Counted from the first letter of the stretch, positions 1 to 6,718 are shown. The stretch: 6,874 nucleotides of DNA from a candidate division LCP-89 bacterium (GCA_025774735.1 JALGZU010000169.1:1-6874), one strand, 5' to 3'. Numbers and translations: made by a program. The notes: generated by a model not told the origin, from the sequence alone.

Positions 1-34
1 GAAAGTGTGAGCCTTTTCTCTGACCTCCTTTCAC
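1..34 (-). CDS. Possible start of a further minus-strand gene, cut by the window start
   Basis: A GTG at 34-32 overlaps the znuB TGA in the common GTGA arrangement and opens eleven codons (reading MKGGQRKGSHF if GTG is used) to the window edge. It has no clear ribosome site of its own. A perfect GGAGGT lies just after the znuB stop (28-23, minus), but no ATG, GTG or TTG follows it within the window. A zinc regulator would be a plausible occupant here by analogy with other znu operons, but nothing visible shows that. Confidence 0.2.
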   Translation of the reverse strand, partial: MKGGQRKGSHF

Positions 35-552
35 CGGTTCACGATTTGACGAATGATAAAACTAAACACGAACAGTGCTACCGCGACCAGGATGACAGTC
101 GCCCCCGTCGCCGATCCCCACACAAAGGAAAAATACAGCCCCGCAACCGAGGCCACAACCGCCACGATAATCGACCACCAGAAGAGACCACTTGCACTGC
201 GGGCGAGATTTCTGCCAGCCGCCGCAGGGACGACCAGTAGTGCGGTCACCAAAAGTAGACCTACAGCCCGCAGGCTGATCATGACCAGGAGTGCCAGGAG
301 TATACCGTAAGCCATCTCCCAGGGGGTAGACCGGATGCCCCGGGAGTGAGCCATGGGTGGATTGATGGCGAGTAGCAGCAACCGGTTAAATCCTATGCCC
401 TGAAAGGCCAGGATCCCCAGAAACAGAGCCAGCATGATCCACAGCTCGGCGGCATCTATCGAGAGTATATCCCCGAAGAGGATTCCTTCGAAGTAACGCA
501 CCAGCCCCTTGCGAGCAGAGACGATCACGATACCCAGGGCGACTACGGCGGC

Positions 553-560
553 AAAAAAAA
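553..560 (-). repeat. T8 homopolymer (sense strand) in znuB
   Basis: Eight A on the plus strand give eight T in the znuB sense strand, preceded by four G. The run encodes the Phe-Phe of VIGVFFAAV in the restored frame. It lies downstream of the 13-bp duplication and is shared by both reading frames. Losing one T here would also bring the upstream frame into the downstream one, leaving a 286-residue permease with an altered loop. Confidence 0.9.
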
Positions 561-584
561 CCCCGATGACTGTATCGGTGGATA

Positions 585-610
585 GTTCCGCCTTCCGGTT
601 CCGCCTTCCG
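585..610. repeat. 13-bp perfect tandem duplication inside znuB
   Basis: Two adjacent copies of GTTCCGCCTTCCG (plus-strand reading), at 585-597 and 598-610, followed by one more matching G at 611. Thirteen is one more than a multiple of three, so the second copy shifts the permease frame. In the minus-strand product the first copy encodes the end of FARKAE and the second yields the aberrant PEGG. Deleting one copy joins FARKAE directly to LSTDTVIG. Confidence 0.97.
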
Positions 611-869
611 GGCGAAGACCATAACCCCACACCCCACCAGGACTCCGAAAAGAATCATCGTCCAACGCGGGTCAAATCCGATGATCAGTCCCAGGGCGAC
701 GCCGGTAAATGCCGAATGGGAGATGGCGTCCGAGAAAAATGCCATGCGGAAACTCACCACCTGCACCCCCATGGCGGCACACGCCGGAGCGATCAAGAGG
801 AGTCCCAGCAGAGACCGCCTCATGAAGGCCGGTTCCAGCCAGTCGAAGGGCAGCAACGCCCCCAGCGTG

Positions 870-1637
870 TTAACCAGGGTGTCCATGGTCATTCTGGTTT
901 TTGGCTCTGAGGAACAGTTCGGTATGCGGACTGAAGACGCGCATCAGGTTCTCCTGCGTCAAGACCTCCTTGGTCGGCCCGGCGCAGACGAGACCCTGAT
1001 TGAGACAGAGAACATTATGGGCATGGGCGGCGACGAAGGAGAGATCGTGGGTCACGAGGACTGTCGTCAGTTGCAGATCGTTATGGACTCTCTCCAGAAG
1101 CTCACAGAAGAGAGCTTCTCCGTGGATATCGACCGCGGCGGTGGGTTCATCCAGGAGCAGAATTTCCGGGTTACCCAGCAGGGCCTGAGCCAGCAATACC
1201 CGCTGCAACTCACCCCCGGATATTTTTCCAAGCGGCGCGTCGAATACGTTTTCAACTCCAACTATTCCAAGGACTTTTTTAGCATTTTCCAGCGCGCTCC
1301 GATTCAACCCGACCCAGACGGGGCAGGGAGCGATGCCGGCCACCAGGAAATCCCGCACTGAGATGGGCGAACCCCGGTCCAGGCTGACCTCCTGGGGGAC
1401 GTAACCGATTCTGGGCCGTCGCGTCGTTCCGGAAGCACCAAACCGAATCTGTCCCGAATACGGCAGCAGTCCGAGAATGGCGTGCAGGAGGGTGGTTTTA
1501 CCGGTACCGTTGGGCCCCATAATGGCGGTCAACCGGCCCTTCTGAAGGTCGCAGGTCACATCGTCCAGAATCTTGCGGCCTCCGATTCTTACGGAGAGGT
1601 TCTGTAGGGTAATGGCGGGGTAGATCGCGTTGTTCAT
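870..1637 (-). CDS. znuC: Zinc-type ABC transporter ATP-binding protein
   Basis: Cytoplasmic ATPase of the metal uptake transporter; hydrolyses ATP to drive the ZnuB permease. All diagnostic ABC motifs are present in 255 residues: Walker A GPNGTGKTT (41-49), Q-loop Gln82 in GYVPQE, signature ISGGE (139-143), Walker B ILLLDEP (159-165), D-loop AAVD (167-170) and switch His197 in LVTHDLS. Length is normal for the ZnuC/MntB-type ATPases. The ATG at 1637 shares one base with the znuA stop (TGATG), indicating translational coupling, and a GGA lies six bases upstream of the ATG. The 3' end overlaps the permease start by 23 bp. The C-terminal tail is His-containing (DHGHPG). The zinc assignment rests mainly on the neighbouring binding protein; the ATPase alone would fit a manganese system equally well. 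Confidence 0.95.
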   Translation of the reverse strand: MNNAIYPAITLQNLSVRIGGRKILDDVTCDLQKGRLTAIMGPNGTGKTTLLHAILGLLPYSGQIRFGASGTTRRPRIGYVPQEVSLDRGSPISVRDFLVAGIAPCPVWVGLNRSALENAKKVLGIVGVENVFDAPLGKISGGELQRVLLAQALLGNPEILLLDEPTAAVDIHGEALFCELLERVHNDLQLTTVLVTHDLSFVAAHAHNVLCLNQGLVCAGPTKEVLTQENLMRVFSPHTELFLRAKNQNDHGHPG

Positions 1638-2578
1638 CAGGGTTCCGCGCTGATTATCGCCCTCAAGCGTTCCAGGTTTCGGATCATCGTTCGAACGTAC
1701 GAGGATGGGTCATCATCGCCGCTGGACGCCGGATCTAGCACGTAATGGGGCACGCCCGTCTCCTCCGACAATAATCGGACTAATCCGTCGGGATATTGCG
1801 GCTCAGAGAAAATCCCGACCGGATCGTGGCTTCTGATAACTTCAATTAGATCGACAACCTGGCGCGCGGAAGCTCGCGAGTTGACATCTTCTGAGATAAC
1901 TGCGACGACGTCAAGCTCCAGGTCGCGGGCCAGATAATCGAAAGCGGAATGAAAGGTGACGATGCGCCTGTTTACTGCCCCGGACAAAACGTTGCGGAGA
2001 GCCTGACCGAGCGAATCCAACCGGGCGGTGTATTCCTCGGCATTTCGGCGGTAGGCTGTGGCGTTATCGGGGTCTATTTCGGACAGGCGTTCTCCAATCC
2101 ACCGGGTCATGTCCGCGGCAACAAAGGGGCTGACCCAGCCGTGGGGATTAGCTTGATGGTCACAGTCTTCGTGATGGTTGTGGCCGTGCTCGGCGTTGTT
2201 TTCAACAAAGATAGGTTCGATGGTTGTCGAAGCATCGATCAGGGATAGACCTGGCCGCTTGGTGAAGGGACTATCCTCCAGGAATGCTTCCATACCCAGA
2301 CCGTTGACGATCAGCACGTCGGCCTTTTCCAGCTGACCGGCCTCGACAGGGGTCAGGGCGTAATTATGCGGACAGCCCACTGCAGCGGGCAGGAGGCTGG
2401 ATATTGAGACGCCGGGTACGTCTGCAGCGATGTTCTGGGTGATGACGTAGATAGGGAGAAAACTGCAGACGATCTTAAGCTTGTCATCTGAATCTGTCTC
2501 CCCCCCCTGTTTACACCCACCGCTGAAGGCGACCAGTCCCGCCAGGAGGGCGAGACCGGTCAACCGTTTAAAATGCAA
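1637..2578 (-). CDS. znuA: Zinc-type ABC transporter substrate-binding lipoprotein
   Basis: Cluster 9 (TroA/ZnuA-like) metal-binding protein that captures the ion in the periplasm and hands it to the permease. Of 313 residues, the first 21 form a lipoprotein-type signal (HFKR charge, then hydrophobic core) ending at SGGC with candidate lipidated Cys22; Ser at -3 makes the lipobox slightly off consensus. Likely metal ligands by family pattern are His71 (GCPHNY), His146 (NPHGWVS), His210 (TFHSAFDYLA) and Asp282 (VLDP). Between the first two lies a short His-rich loop, HGHNHHEDCDH (131-141), which favours zinc over manganese. The start is TTG; it is the only start codon between the upstream TAA and the signal peptide, and an AGG lies ten bases before it. 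The upstream gene ends 15 bp away in the same frame. Codons 24-27 carry a G8 run. The one-base overlap with znuC indicates co-expression. Confidence 0.92.
   Translation of the reverse strand: MHFKRLTGLALLAGLVAFSGGCKQGGETDSDDKLKIVCSFLPIYVITQNIAADVPGVSISSLLPAAVGCPHNYALTPVEAGQLEKADVLIVNGLGMEAFLEDSPFTKRPGLSLIDASTTIEPIFVENNAEHGHNHHEDCDHQANPHGWVSPFVAADMTRWIGERLSEIDPDNATAYRRNAEEYTARLDSLGQALRNVLSGAVNRRIVTFHSAFDYLARDLELDVVAVISEDVNSRASARQVVDLIEVIRSHDPVGIFSEPQYPDGLVRLLSEETGVPHYVLDPASSGDDDPSSYVRTMIRNLERLRAIISAEP
2500..2507 (-). repeat. G8 homopolymer (sense strand) near the znuA N-terminus
   Basis: Eight C on the plus strand give eight G in the znuA sense strand, spanning codons 24-27 (Gln-Gly-Gly-Glu) just after the lipobox Cys22. 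At length eight the gene is in frame; gain or loss of one G would truncate it early. Poly-G tracts of this size are well-known slippage sites in phase-variable surface genes. Confidence 0.85.
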
Positions 2579-2593
2579 TTTTTCTGTACCTGT

Positions 2594-4453
2594 TTATTTT
2601 TCTGTCTTCAACAACAGGGTTCGGGGAGACGGCAGGTCCGCGGTCAAAAGGAGCTGCCGAAAGCCGTCCCAGTCTCCCGCCGGGATTACTGCCTCTTTAA
2701 AGCCCGCCTTCTCGTGGATCGTGAGCGATCCTTCGTCCGCGATAACCTGACGGTTGAAAGAGACCCCACTCAAGTTATCCTGGAACGGTTCCGGTACCAG
2801 AACCGCTGTCATCTCTTCCGGGTAGGTAAACGTCAGGTTGGTTTCGACAGAACCGACGTGATCCAGGAAGACCGGCACGTTGCGGTGCGGATGATGTAGC
2901 GCCAGGTTGCGCGGCAGCAGGCCGTGAAAGTCCGTCACATTCCAGGGAAGCTCGATGCGAATCATCCCGTCGATAGTATCTTCTACCGGCTCGAAAGAAA
3001 GGTCTGCGCGGCCTTCCACCCAGTCCGGCTGCTGGTGTAAAATGCGGGCATTATGCAACTCGGGAGTGGCGAAGAGACTGCCGGTCCAGTGCTCAATGAA
3101 ATCCTCCGCTCCGTCGCTCCGAGCCGTCTCGTAAAATGCCAGTTGACCGGCCGTCTTGACGTGCAACCAGCCCTCGGCGCCGCCGTCCGCGTCGAAAGCG
3201 ATTTCCGCCGTTACGTGAATTCGGTTGTTCTCAACCGGCGTATCCGGCGTTACCATTGGATTCATAGCAGGTGATACACCTAACAAGGCTGCGCTCTCGG
3301 GCAGATGATGACTGACCTCTTCGGACGTGGGATCGACCCAGTATTCGCCCAGATTCATGTTCAGCCGGACCATGTAATGTTCCCTGCCCGTCAATCCGGG
3401 GACACCCAGGTGGTCGTTCCCCTGAAGGTACACTTCCGGTGCGAAGCCCAGATCCCCCAGGATGTTTTTATAGAAGACGGCCAGGTCCGCCGGGCTGCCG
3501 TAGCCGGAACGGTTGATTTTACAGCCAGGACGGTATTTCAGCAGGAAGGTAGTGTGGTCAAAGCGCTTCAGGGCAATGCGGTCCTTGATGAAGGTAATGG
3601 CAGAGTCCAGCTTGACTTCTTCACTGCCGATATCCTTGTAATCTCCTGCAAAGGAACAGCACGCGTTGGCGGCCTTGTTAAACCGTTCCTCCAAAGTATG
3701 CGTCAGAACGTCCCAGCTTGGACAGGTGGAGAAAGAGATTCGTGGCAGGAAATGGCTCGATTTGCTCGCCGCTTCCGCCAGGTCATAGCTCGGAAGATCG
3801 GTCATCGTCCAGGTCATAAGGTCCCAATCGCCGGACGAGCTGCTCACCCCCGCTGGAATGCCGTTCTCTTCGGCGGTTAACAGATCGGCGCCTTGAGGAA
3901 CGCGTACGATAACTTGACGTTCAAGTGTCGGTTCGTGAGTACCGAACAGCGCCTCTCCCCAACTCCAGGGGAAAAGCGGTTCTGTGTCGCTGATGACGTA
4001 TTTCAATTCTGTCACCACGTCGTGTTCGATACCCAGGAGCGTCACCACCATCTGGCGCATGGAGGTGAAATCCGGGGCCCGATCCAGTCCGAAGGGAACG
4101 ATGGGATTGAAACCGTTGGGCGTGGTGTCCACCTTGCGGCCGTCGGGGACGTGGGAGCGGCTGACCTGCACGTCCAGCTCCTGCCAGCCCGAATCGAAGG
4201 CCAGGTGCGGGTCGCAGTATTCGTCCCAGGCGTTCAGGTTGCGCAGGTAGCGGATGATGTGTTCCTGCCTATCCATGCGTCCGTCATTGTGCATTGTGTA
4301 GGTCGTCCCGTGGTAGAGGATGACCGAATCCGACGGCGGCAGCGTGGCGGCGTACTCGCGTTTCGCCAGCACGGTTTCCACGTCCACGGCGAAAAGCGGT
4401 GCAACACAAATCGATAATACCAGAAGTATGCTGATGTATTTCAAGGTTTTCAT
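2594..4453 (-). CDS. Secreted DUF3857/transglutaminase-like protein lacking the catalytic Cys
   Basis: Exported 619-residue protein with a Sec signal (MKTLKYISILLVLSIC, cleavage near residue 22), an N-terminal DUF3857-like beta region (about 30-210), a transglutaminase-like core (about 280-378) and a C-terminal beta-rich region (about 410-600). The core aligns with its neighbour without gaps at GSPADLAVFY versus GVCKDIAGMS. This puts Pro321 where the nucleophilic Cys should be, while His359 (EHYMV) and Asp374 (YWVDPTSE) of the triad are kept. It is therefore predicted to be a non-catalytic partner or binding protein. Five other Cys remain in the mature part (80, 244, 265, 266, 311); disulfides are possible, and Cys311 as an alternative nucleophile seems unlikely from its place. 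The ATG at 4453 has AAAGGA eight bases upstream, embedded in the last codons of the preceding gene, whose stop is two bases away. Cellular role unknown. Confidence 0.85.
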   Translation of the reverse strand: MKTLKYISILLVLSICVAPLFAVDVETVLAKREYAATLPPSDSVILYHGTTYTMHNDGRMDRQEHIIRYLRNLNAWDEYCDPHLAFDSGWQELDVQVSRSHVPDGRKVDTTPNGFNPIVPFGLDRAPDFTSMRQMVVTLLGIEHDVVTELKYVISDTEPLFPWSWGEALFGTHEPTLERQVIVRVPQGADLLTAEENGIPAGVSSSSGDWDLMTWTMTDLPSYDLAEAASKSSHFLPRISFSTCPSWDVLTHTLEERFNKAANACCSFAGDYKDIGSEEVKLDSAITFIKDRIALKRFDHTTFLLKYRPGCKINRSGYGSPADLAVFYKNILGDLGFAPEVYLQGNDHLGVPGLTGREHYMVRLNMNLGEYWVDPTSEEVSHHLPESAALLGVSPAMNPMVTPDTPVENNRIHVTAEIAFDADGGAEGWLHVKTAGQLAFYETARSDGAEDFIEHWTGSLFATPELHNARILHQQPDWVEGRADLSFEPVEDTIDGMIRIELPWNVTDFHGLLPRNLALHHPHRNVPVFLDHVGSVETNLTFTYPEEMTAVLVPEPFQDNLSGVSFNRQVIADEGSLTIHEKAGFKEAVIPAGDWDGFRQLLLTADLPSPRTLLLKTEK

Positions 4454-4455
4454 GA

Positions 4456-6435
4456 TCAGGATCCTTTCTTGAGCAGCCAGGATTTCTCGGCAAAGTCTTT
4501 AATCGTGTCGTACGCGCCCTTCACCTCGGAATAGTACTCCGTGGCGATGGTGCGCTGCTTGACTTTGTAGTCGATCTTGGTCTTGAACGTGCGCCCCTTC
4601 TGCGACACTTCCGTATCGCAGGAGGCCATGTCGCCGCCCTGGTTTTCGGCATCGGGCGGATCGACCAGTTTGTAGCCGCTCGGCACTTTGATGGTTTCGG
4701 TGATGATCACGTTGCGGGTGTTCCAGACGTGCATGGGATTCTCCCGTTCGTCGGCACTGAATTCGTAGACGAAATCGAACATGCGGGGATACGCCTGCAC
4801 GAAATTGGATGCCGCCGGGGAAAAGACGAGGAGGTCATCAGCCTTTACTGCATAACCGGGTGCGTTAAAGTGAAAGACCACCTCGTAGGGCTTGTACAGG
4901 TCGTCGATATCGGTCTGCTCGACTCTGGTGACCTCGGCGTTCGGAGCGATGCGGGAAATCCAGTTGGCGAACTGGGCGTCGTGGTGCTCGGCAGGGTGGT
5001 AAGCGATACCGCGGCGCAACCGGGCGTCACCGTACGACGATCCGACCATCGTGATGGTGCCTGCCAGGTCGCCGTCTTTATTTAAAGTCGCCTTCAGATC
5101 GACCTTGGTCATATTCTCTTCCGGCGCGAAGGTGCGGATGGCCATGCGGTCTTCGCCTTCGGGAGAACCGATCACGTAATGCTGTTCGGCTTCCGCCGTG
5201 CTCCAGACGTCCATGGCGTAGGGCGCCCAGGTGGGATCGATCATCTTGTAAGATCCGTCATCCTGCTTGATCGCCACGACGCAGTGATTGAACTGGTCGG
5301 CGGGAATCGTTTCGACGCGGGCTCCGGCCATGGTCATGGCGGGATAAACCGTGTAACCCAATCCCCGCAGCAACGCTATGGACATGCCGGCGATGTCCTT
5401 GCAGACGCCGGCGCGGTCGTTCAGGGTCATCATGCCCGAATGCAGAGTGTAGCCTTCGCCCTTGCCCATGGAAATGCCCGAATAGCGGATAAACTGGGCC
5501 GTCCAGTGCAGGACCTCCTCGATCTTCTCGTCGTCGGTTTTCAAGCCCTCCACGATCTCTTCGGCCTGGCGGGTGACGTTTTCATCCGGATTCAGAATCT
5601 CGTCGTTGACCTCGAAGAACCAGCGGGATTTTTCCGGCCAGTCCTTGACCGTCGCCAGGACCACCTTGGCCACGAAGTCGGACGCTCCGGGCTGGCGGGG
5701 TTCGTGAGCCACAGCGGGCGTGTTGGTCTTCCAGAAGGTGTACACCAACATGTTCCGGTCGAAGGTGACGGACGAATAGACCTCGCCGTTGTAGACCCGG
5801 TACTGGGCGGGGATGTCGCGGGAAATTTTCATCTCGTAGACCCTCTCCCGCACGGGATCGCCGCCGCCGAACACGATAGTGTCGTAGTAATGCCCCCGCA
5901 TGGGCGGGATGTAGCGCTCCTCATCGCCTTCGGGCAGTTCGTTCTCCAGGTAAGCGATCTGGAAGCCTTTCTTGTAGGTGAGGATCTCCACGGCGTCGCC
6001 GGGCTCCAGGCGGGGCAGTTCCAACACCTTCATGCGGACGCCCCAGTAGATCATATGCTGGGGTTGGGGGTGATCCAGCGCTTTCGTTACGTCGATCTCC
6101 TGCAGCCTCCCGTCGGCGCGGTGGACGACCACCTTGCGGGGTTCGAAGACGTTCGTTGCGGGATCGTAGTCGAAGCGCAGGGCGGTCATGCGCCGCGCGC
6201 CGGCCCAGCTCAGAATTTTCAACAGCCGGTGGTCGGTGACGTGCGAAAGGCCACTGTCTTCCACCCGGATCAGGGTGGAATCGAAGACGACGCCGACGTC
6301 GGCCTCCTCGTAGATGCCGCCGCTCACCTCGTCGATGATGTCGCGGTAGGGATCATCCTGGGCGCACACCGCCGCTGCACTCAGAAGCAGCGCCGCCAGG
6401 ATCCCGGTCAGTAAAGCTTTAGTTGTTCCTGTCAT
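4456..6435 (-). CDS. Secreted DUF3857 and transglutaminase-core protein with intact triad
   Basis: First gene of the minus-strand cluster, 659 residues. A Sec signal (residues 1-25, likely cut after VCA) sends it to the periplasm or beyond. A DUF3857-like beta domain follows (about 50-235; note RADGRLQEI and LEPGDAVEI), then a transglutaminase/papain-like core (about 290-402) and a C-terminal beta domain (about 440-640). The triad is visible: Cys345 in RAGVCKDIAGM, His384 in FNHCVVAI and Asp400 in YKMIDPTWAP. Family members may cleave, transfer or cross-link amide bonds, but substrates are generally not known and I cannot assign one. The ATG at 6435 is chosen because the signal peptide begins there; a GGGAG lies 12 bases upstream, slightly far. 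It is followed after two bases by a catalytically dead paralogue, and the pair is followed by the zinc transporter genes. Confidence 0.88.
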   Translation of the reverse strand: MTGTTKALLTGILAALLLSAAAVCAQDDPYRDIIDEVSGGIYEEADVGVVFDSTLIRVEDSGLSHVTDHRLLKILSWAGARRMTALRFDYDPATNVFEPRKVVVHRADGRLQEIDVTKALDHPQPQHMIYWGVRMKVLELPRLEPGDAVEILTYKKGFQIAYLENELPEGDEERYIPPMRGHYYDTIVFGGGDPVRERVYEMKISRDIPAQYRVYNGEVYSSVTFDRNMLVYTFWKTNTPAVAHEPRQPGASDFVAKVVLATVKDWPEKSRWFFEVNDEILNPDENVTRQAEEIVEGLKTDDEKIEEVLHWTAQFIRYSGISMGKGEGYTLHSGMMTLNDRAGVCKDIAGMSIALLRGLGYTVYPAMTMAGARVETIPADQFNHCVVAIKQDDGSYKMIDPTWAPYAMDVWSTAEAEQHYVIGSPEGEDRMAIRTFAPEENMTKVDLKATLNKDGDLAGTITMVGSSYGDARLRRGIAYHPAEHHDAQFANWISRIAPNAEVTRVEQTDIDDLYKPYEVVFHFNAPGYAVKADDLLVFSPAASNFVQAYPRMFDFVYEFSADERENPMHVWNTRNVIITETIKVPSGYKLVDPPDAENQGGDMASCDTEVSQKGRTFKTKIDYKVKQRTIATEYYSEVKGAYDTIKDFAEKSWLLKKGS

Positions 6436-6478
6436 GATGTTCTTTTTCTCCCGTCAAGCCTTGTATGCGAAAGCTTTA

Positions 6479-6507
6479 AATTTACGCAAATCTTCGCCCA
6501 ATTGCAA
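6479..6507 (-). promoter_or_regulatory. Candidate sigma70-like promoter for the minus-strand cluster
   Basis: On the minus strand TTGCAA (6502-6507) and TAAATT (6479-6484) are separated by 17 bases, each matching four of six consensus positions, about 45 bases upstream of the 659-residue gene. An imperfect palindrome ATTTGCGTAAAT (6480-6491, minus reading; five of six arm positions pair) overlaps the -10 region and could be an operator. No recognisable Zur box was found. Confidence 0.4.
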
Positions 6508-6553
6508 GCGAAAGGGATCGTTCTTTCTTTCGGTTCGCTAAACTGTTCCTGTC

Positions 6554-6573
6554 ATTCCTGCGAACGCAGGAAT
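6554..6573. repeat. Hairpin-forming extragenic repeat 1
   Basis: ATTCCTGCG at 6554-6562 and CGCAGGAAT at 6565-6573 are perfect inverted arms around AA; physically, eight stem pairs with a GAAC loop. Flanks GTC and CCAG match a pattern (GTCATTCC...GGAATCCAG) that I remember as a common dispersed intergenic repeat in many bacterial genomes. No T-tract follows, so it is not an obvious terminator. Confidence 0.7.
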
Positions 6574-6597
6574 CCAGTGAAGCCGTTAGCCGCGTAG

Positions 6598-6618
6598 GGG
6601 TCGGTCTTGCGCCGACCC
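6598..6618. repeat. Hairpin-forming extragenic repeat 2
   Basis: GGGTCGG (6598-6604) and CCGACCC (6612-6618) are perfect seven-base inverted arms around a seven-base loop, TCTTGCG. The preceding GTAGG context resembles dispersed GTAGGGG-type intergenic repeats. No T-tract follows. Confidence 0.6.
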
Positions 6619-6632
6619 ATTTAATCGTTTTG

Positions 6633-6676
6633 GTCATTGCGAGGATCCGCCGTACGGCGGAGACGAAACAATCTCA
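6633..6676. repeat. Hairpin-forming extragenic repeat 3 with perfect 16-bp palindrome
   Basis: TCCGCCGTACGGCGGA at 6646-6661 is a perfect palindrome. It sits inside GTCATTGCGAG on the left and GACGAAACAATCTC on the right, whose outer parts are imperfectly complementary. That layout matches a dispersed intergenic repeat (GTCATTGCGAG...GCAATCTC) that I remember from many genomes. It is distinct in sequence from the two hairpins before it. Confidence 0.65.
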
Positions 6677-6682
6677 TTATTT

Positions 6683-6718
6683 TAATCCGCGTAATCAGCG
6701 TAATCCGCGTAATCAGCG
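6683..6718. repeat. Four tandem 9-bp units (two perfect 18-bp copies)
   Basis: The unit TAATCMGCG (M is C or A) occurs four times, alternating CCG and CAG, so that 6683-6700 and 6701-6718 are identical 18-bp copies. A partial match (GTT) follows. Similar AATCCGCGTAATC strings occur as dispersed short repeats in other bacterial genomes, from memory. Confidence 0.9.

Larger units (their letters stand above)
31..892 (-). pseudogene. znuB: Zinc-type ABC transporter permease (ABC-3 family), frameshifted
   Basis: Inner-membrane permease that would carry the metal delivered by ZnuA, powered by ZnuC. The first frame starts at ATG 892 and is correct through about residue 98. It shows hydrophobic segments near residues 25-47, 56-75 and 77-94 and the family-typical SDAISHSAFTGVALG (residues 54-68). 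It then runs into 70 aberrant residues and stops at 386. The rest lies in another frame down to the TGA at 31-33, with DTVIGVFF, LFGDIL, VGLLLVTALLVVPAAAG and about five more hydrophobic segments. The two frames meet at a perfect 13-bp tandem duplication (585-610). With one copy the junction reads FARKAELSTDTVIG and the protein is 282 residues, normal for the family. The start overlaps the znuC end by 23 bp; a second ATG at 886 is an alternative and neither has a strong ribosome site. Whether this is a real lesion, a reversible switch or a sequence error cannot be told from the window. Confidence 0.9.

Noticed and set aside
585..610. Programmed ribosomal frameshift as the cause of the split znuB
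   Set aside because: The tandem duplication itself explains the break exactly; there is no slippery heptamer at the junction. The T8 run further on is reported separately as a possible rescue site.
31..630. The second half of znuB as an independent 199-residue gene starting at GTG 630
   Set aside because: It begins in the middle of the permease, lacks a ribosome site, and joins perfectly to the first half once one 13-bp copy is removed. Reinitiation there cannot be excluded but would not make a normal permease.
681..1361. A 226-codon plus-strand frame opposite znuB and znuC
   Set aside because: It crosses both real genes antisense and shows no family motif.
3305..4417. Plus-strand open frames of 191 and 174 codons opposite the second DUF3857 gene
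   Set aside because: Antisense shadows with no domain signal, no convincing ribosome site and no room as independent genes.
5179..6414. A 411-codon open frame on the plus strand opposite the 659-residue gene
   Set aside because: It is fully antisense to a gene with clear signal peptide, domains and catalytic residues; its product shows no recognisable motif. Typical shadow frame in GC-rich coding DNA.
6554..6661. Rho-independent terminators
   Set aside because: None of the three hairpins is followed by a T-tract on either strand, and no gene ends next to them.
6683..6718. CRISPR array
   Set aside because: Units are 9 or 18 bp and directly adjacent, with no spacers.
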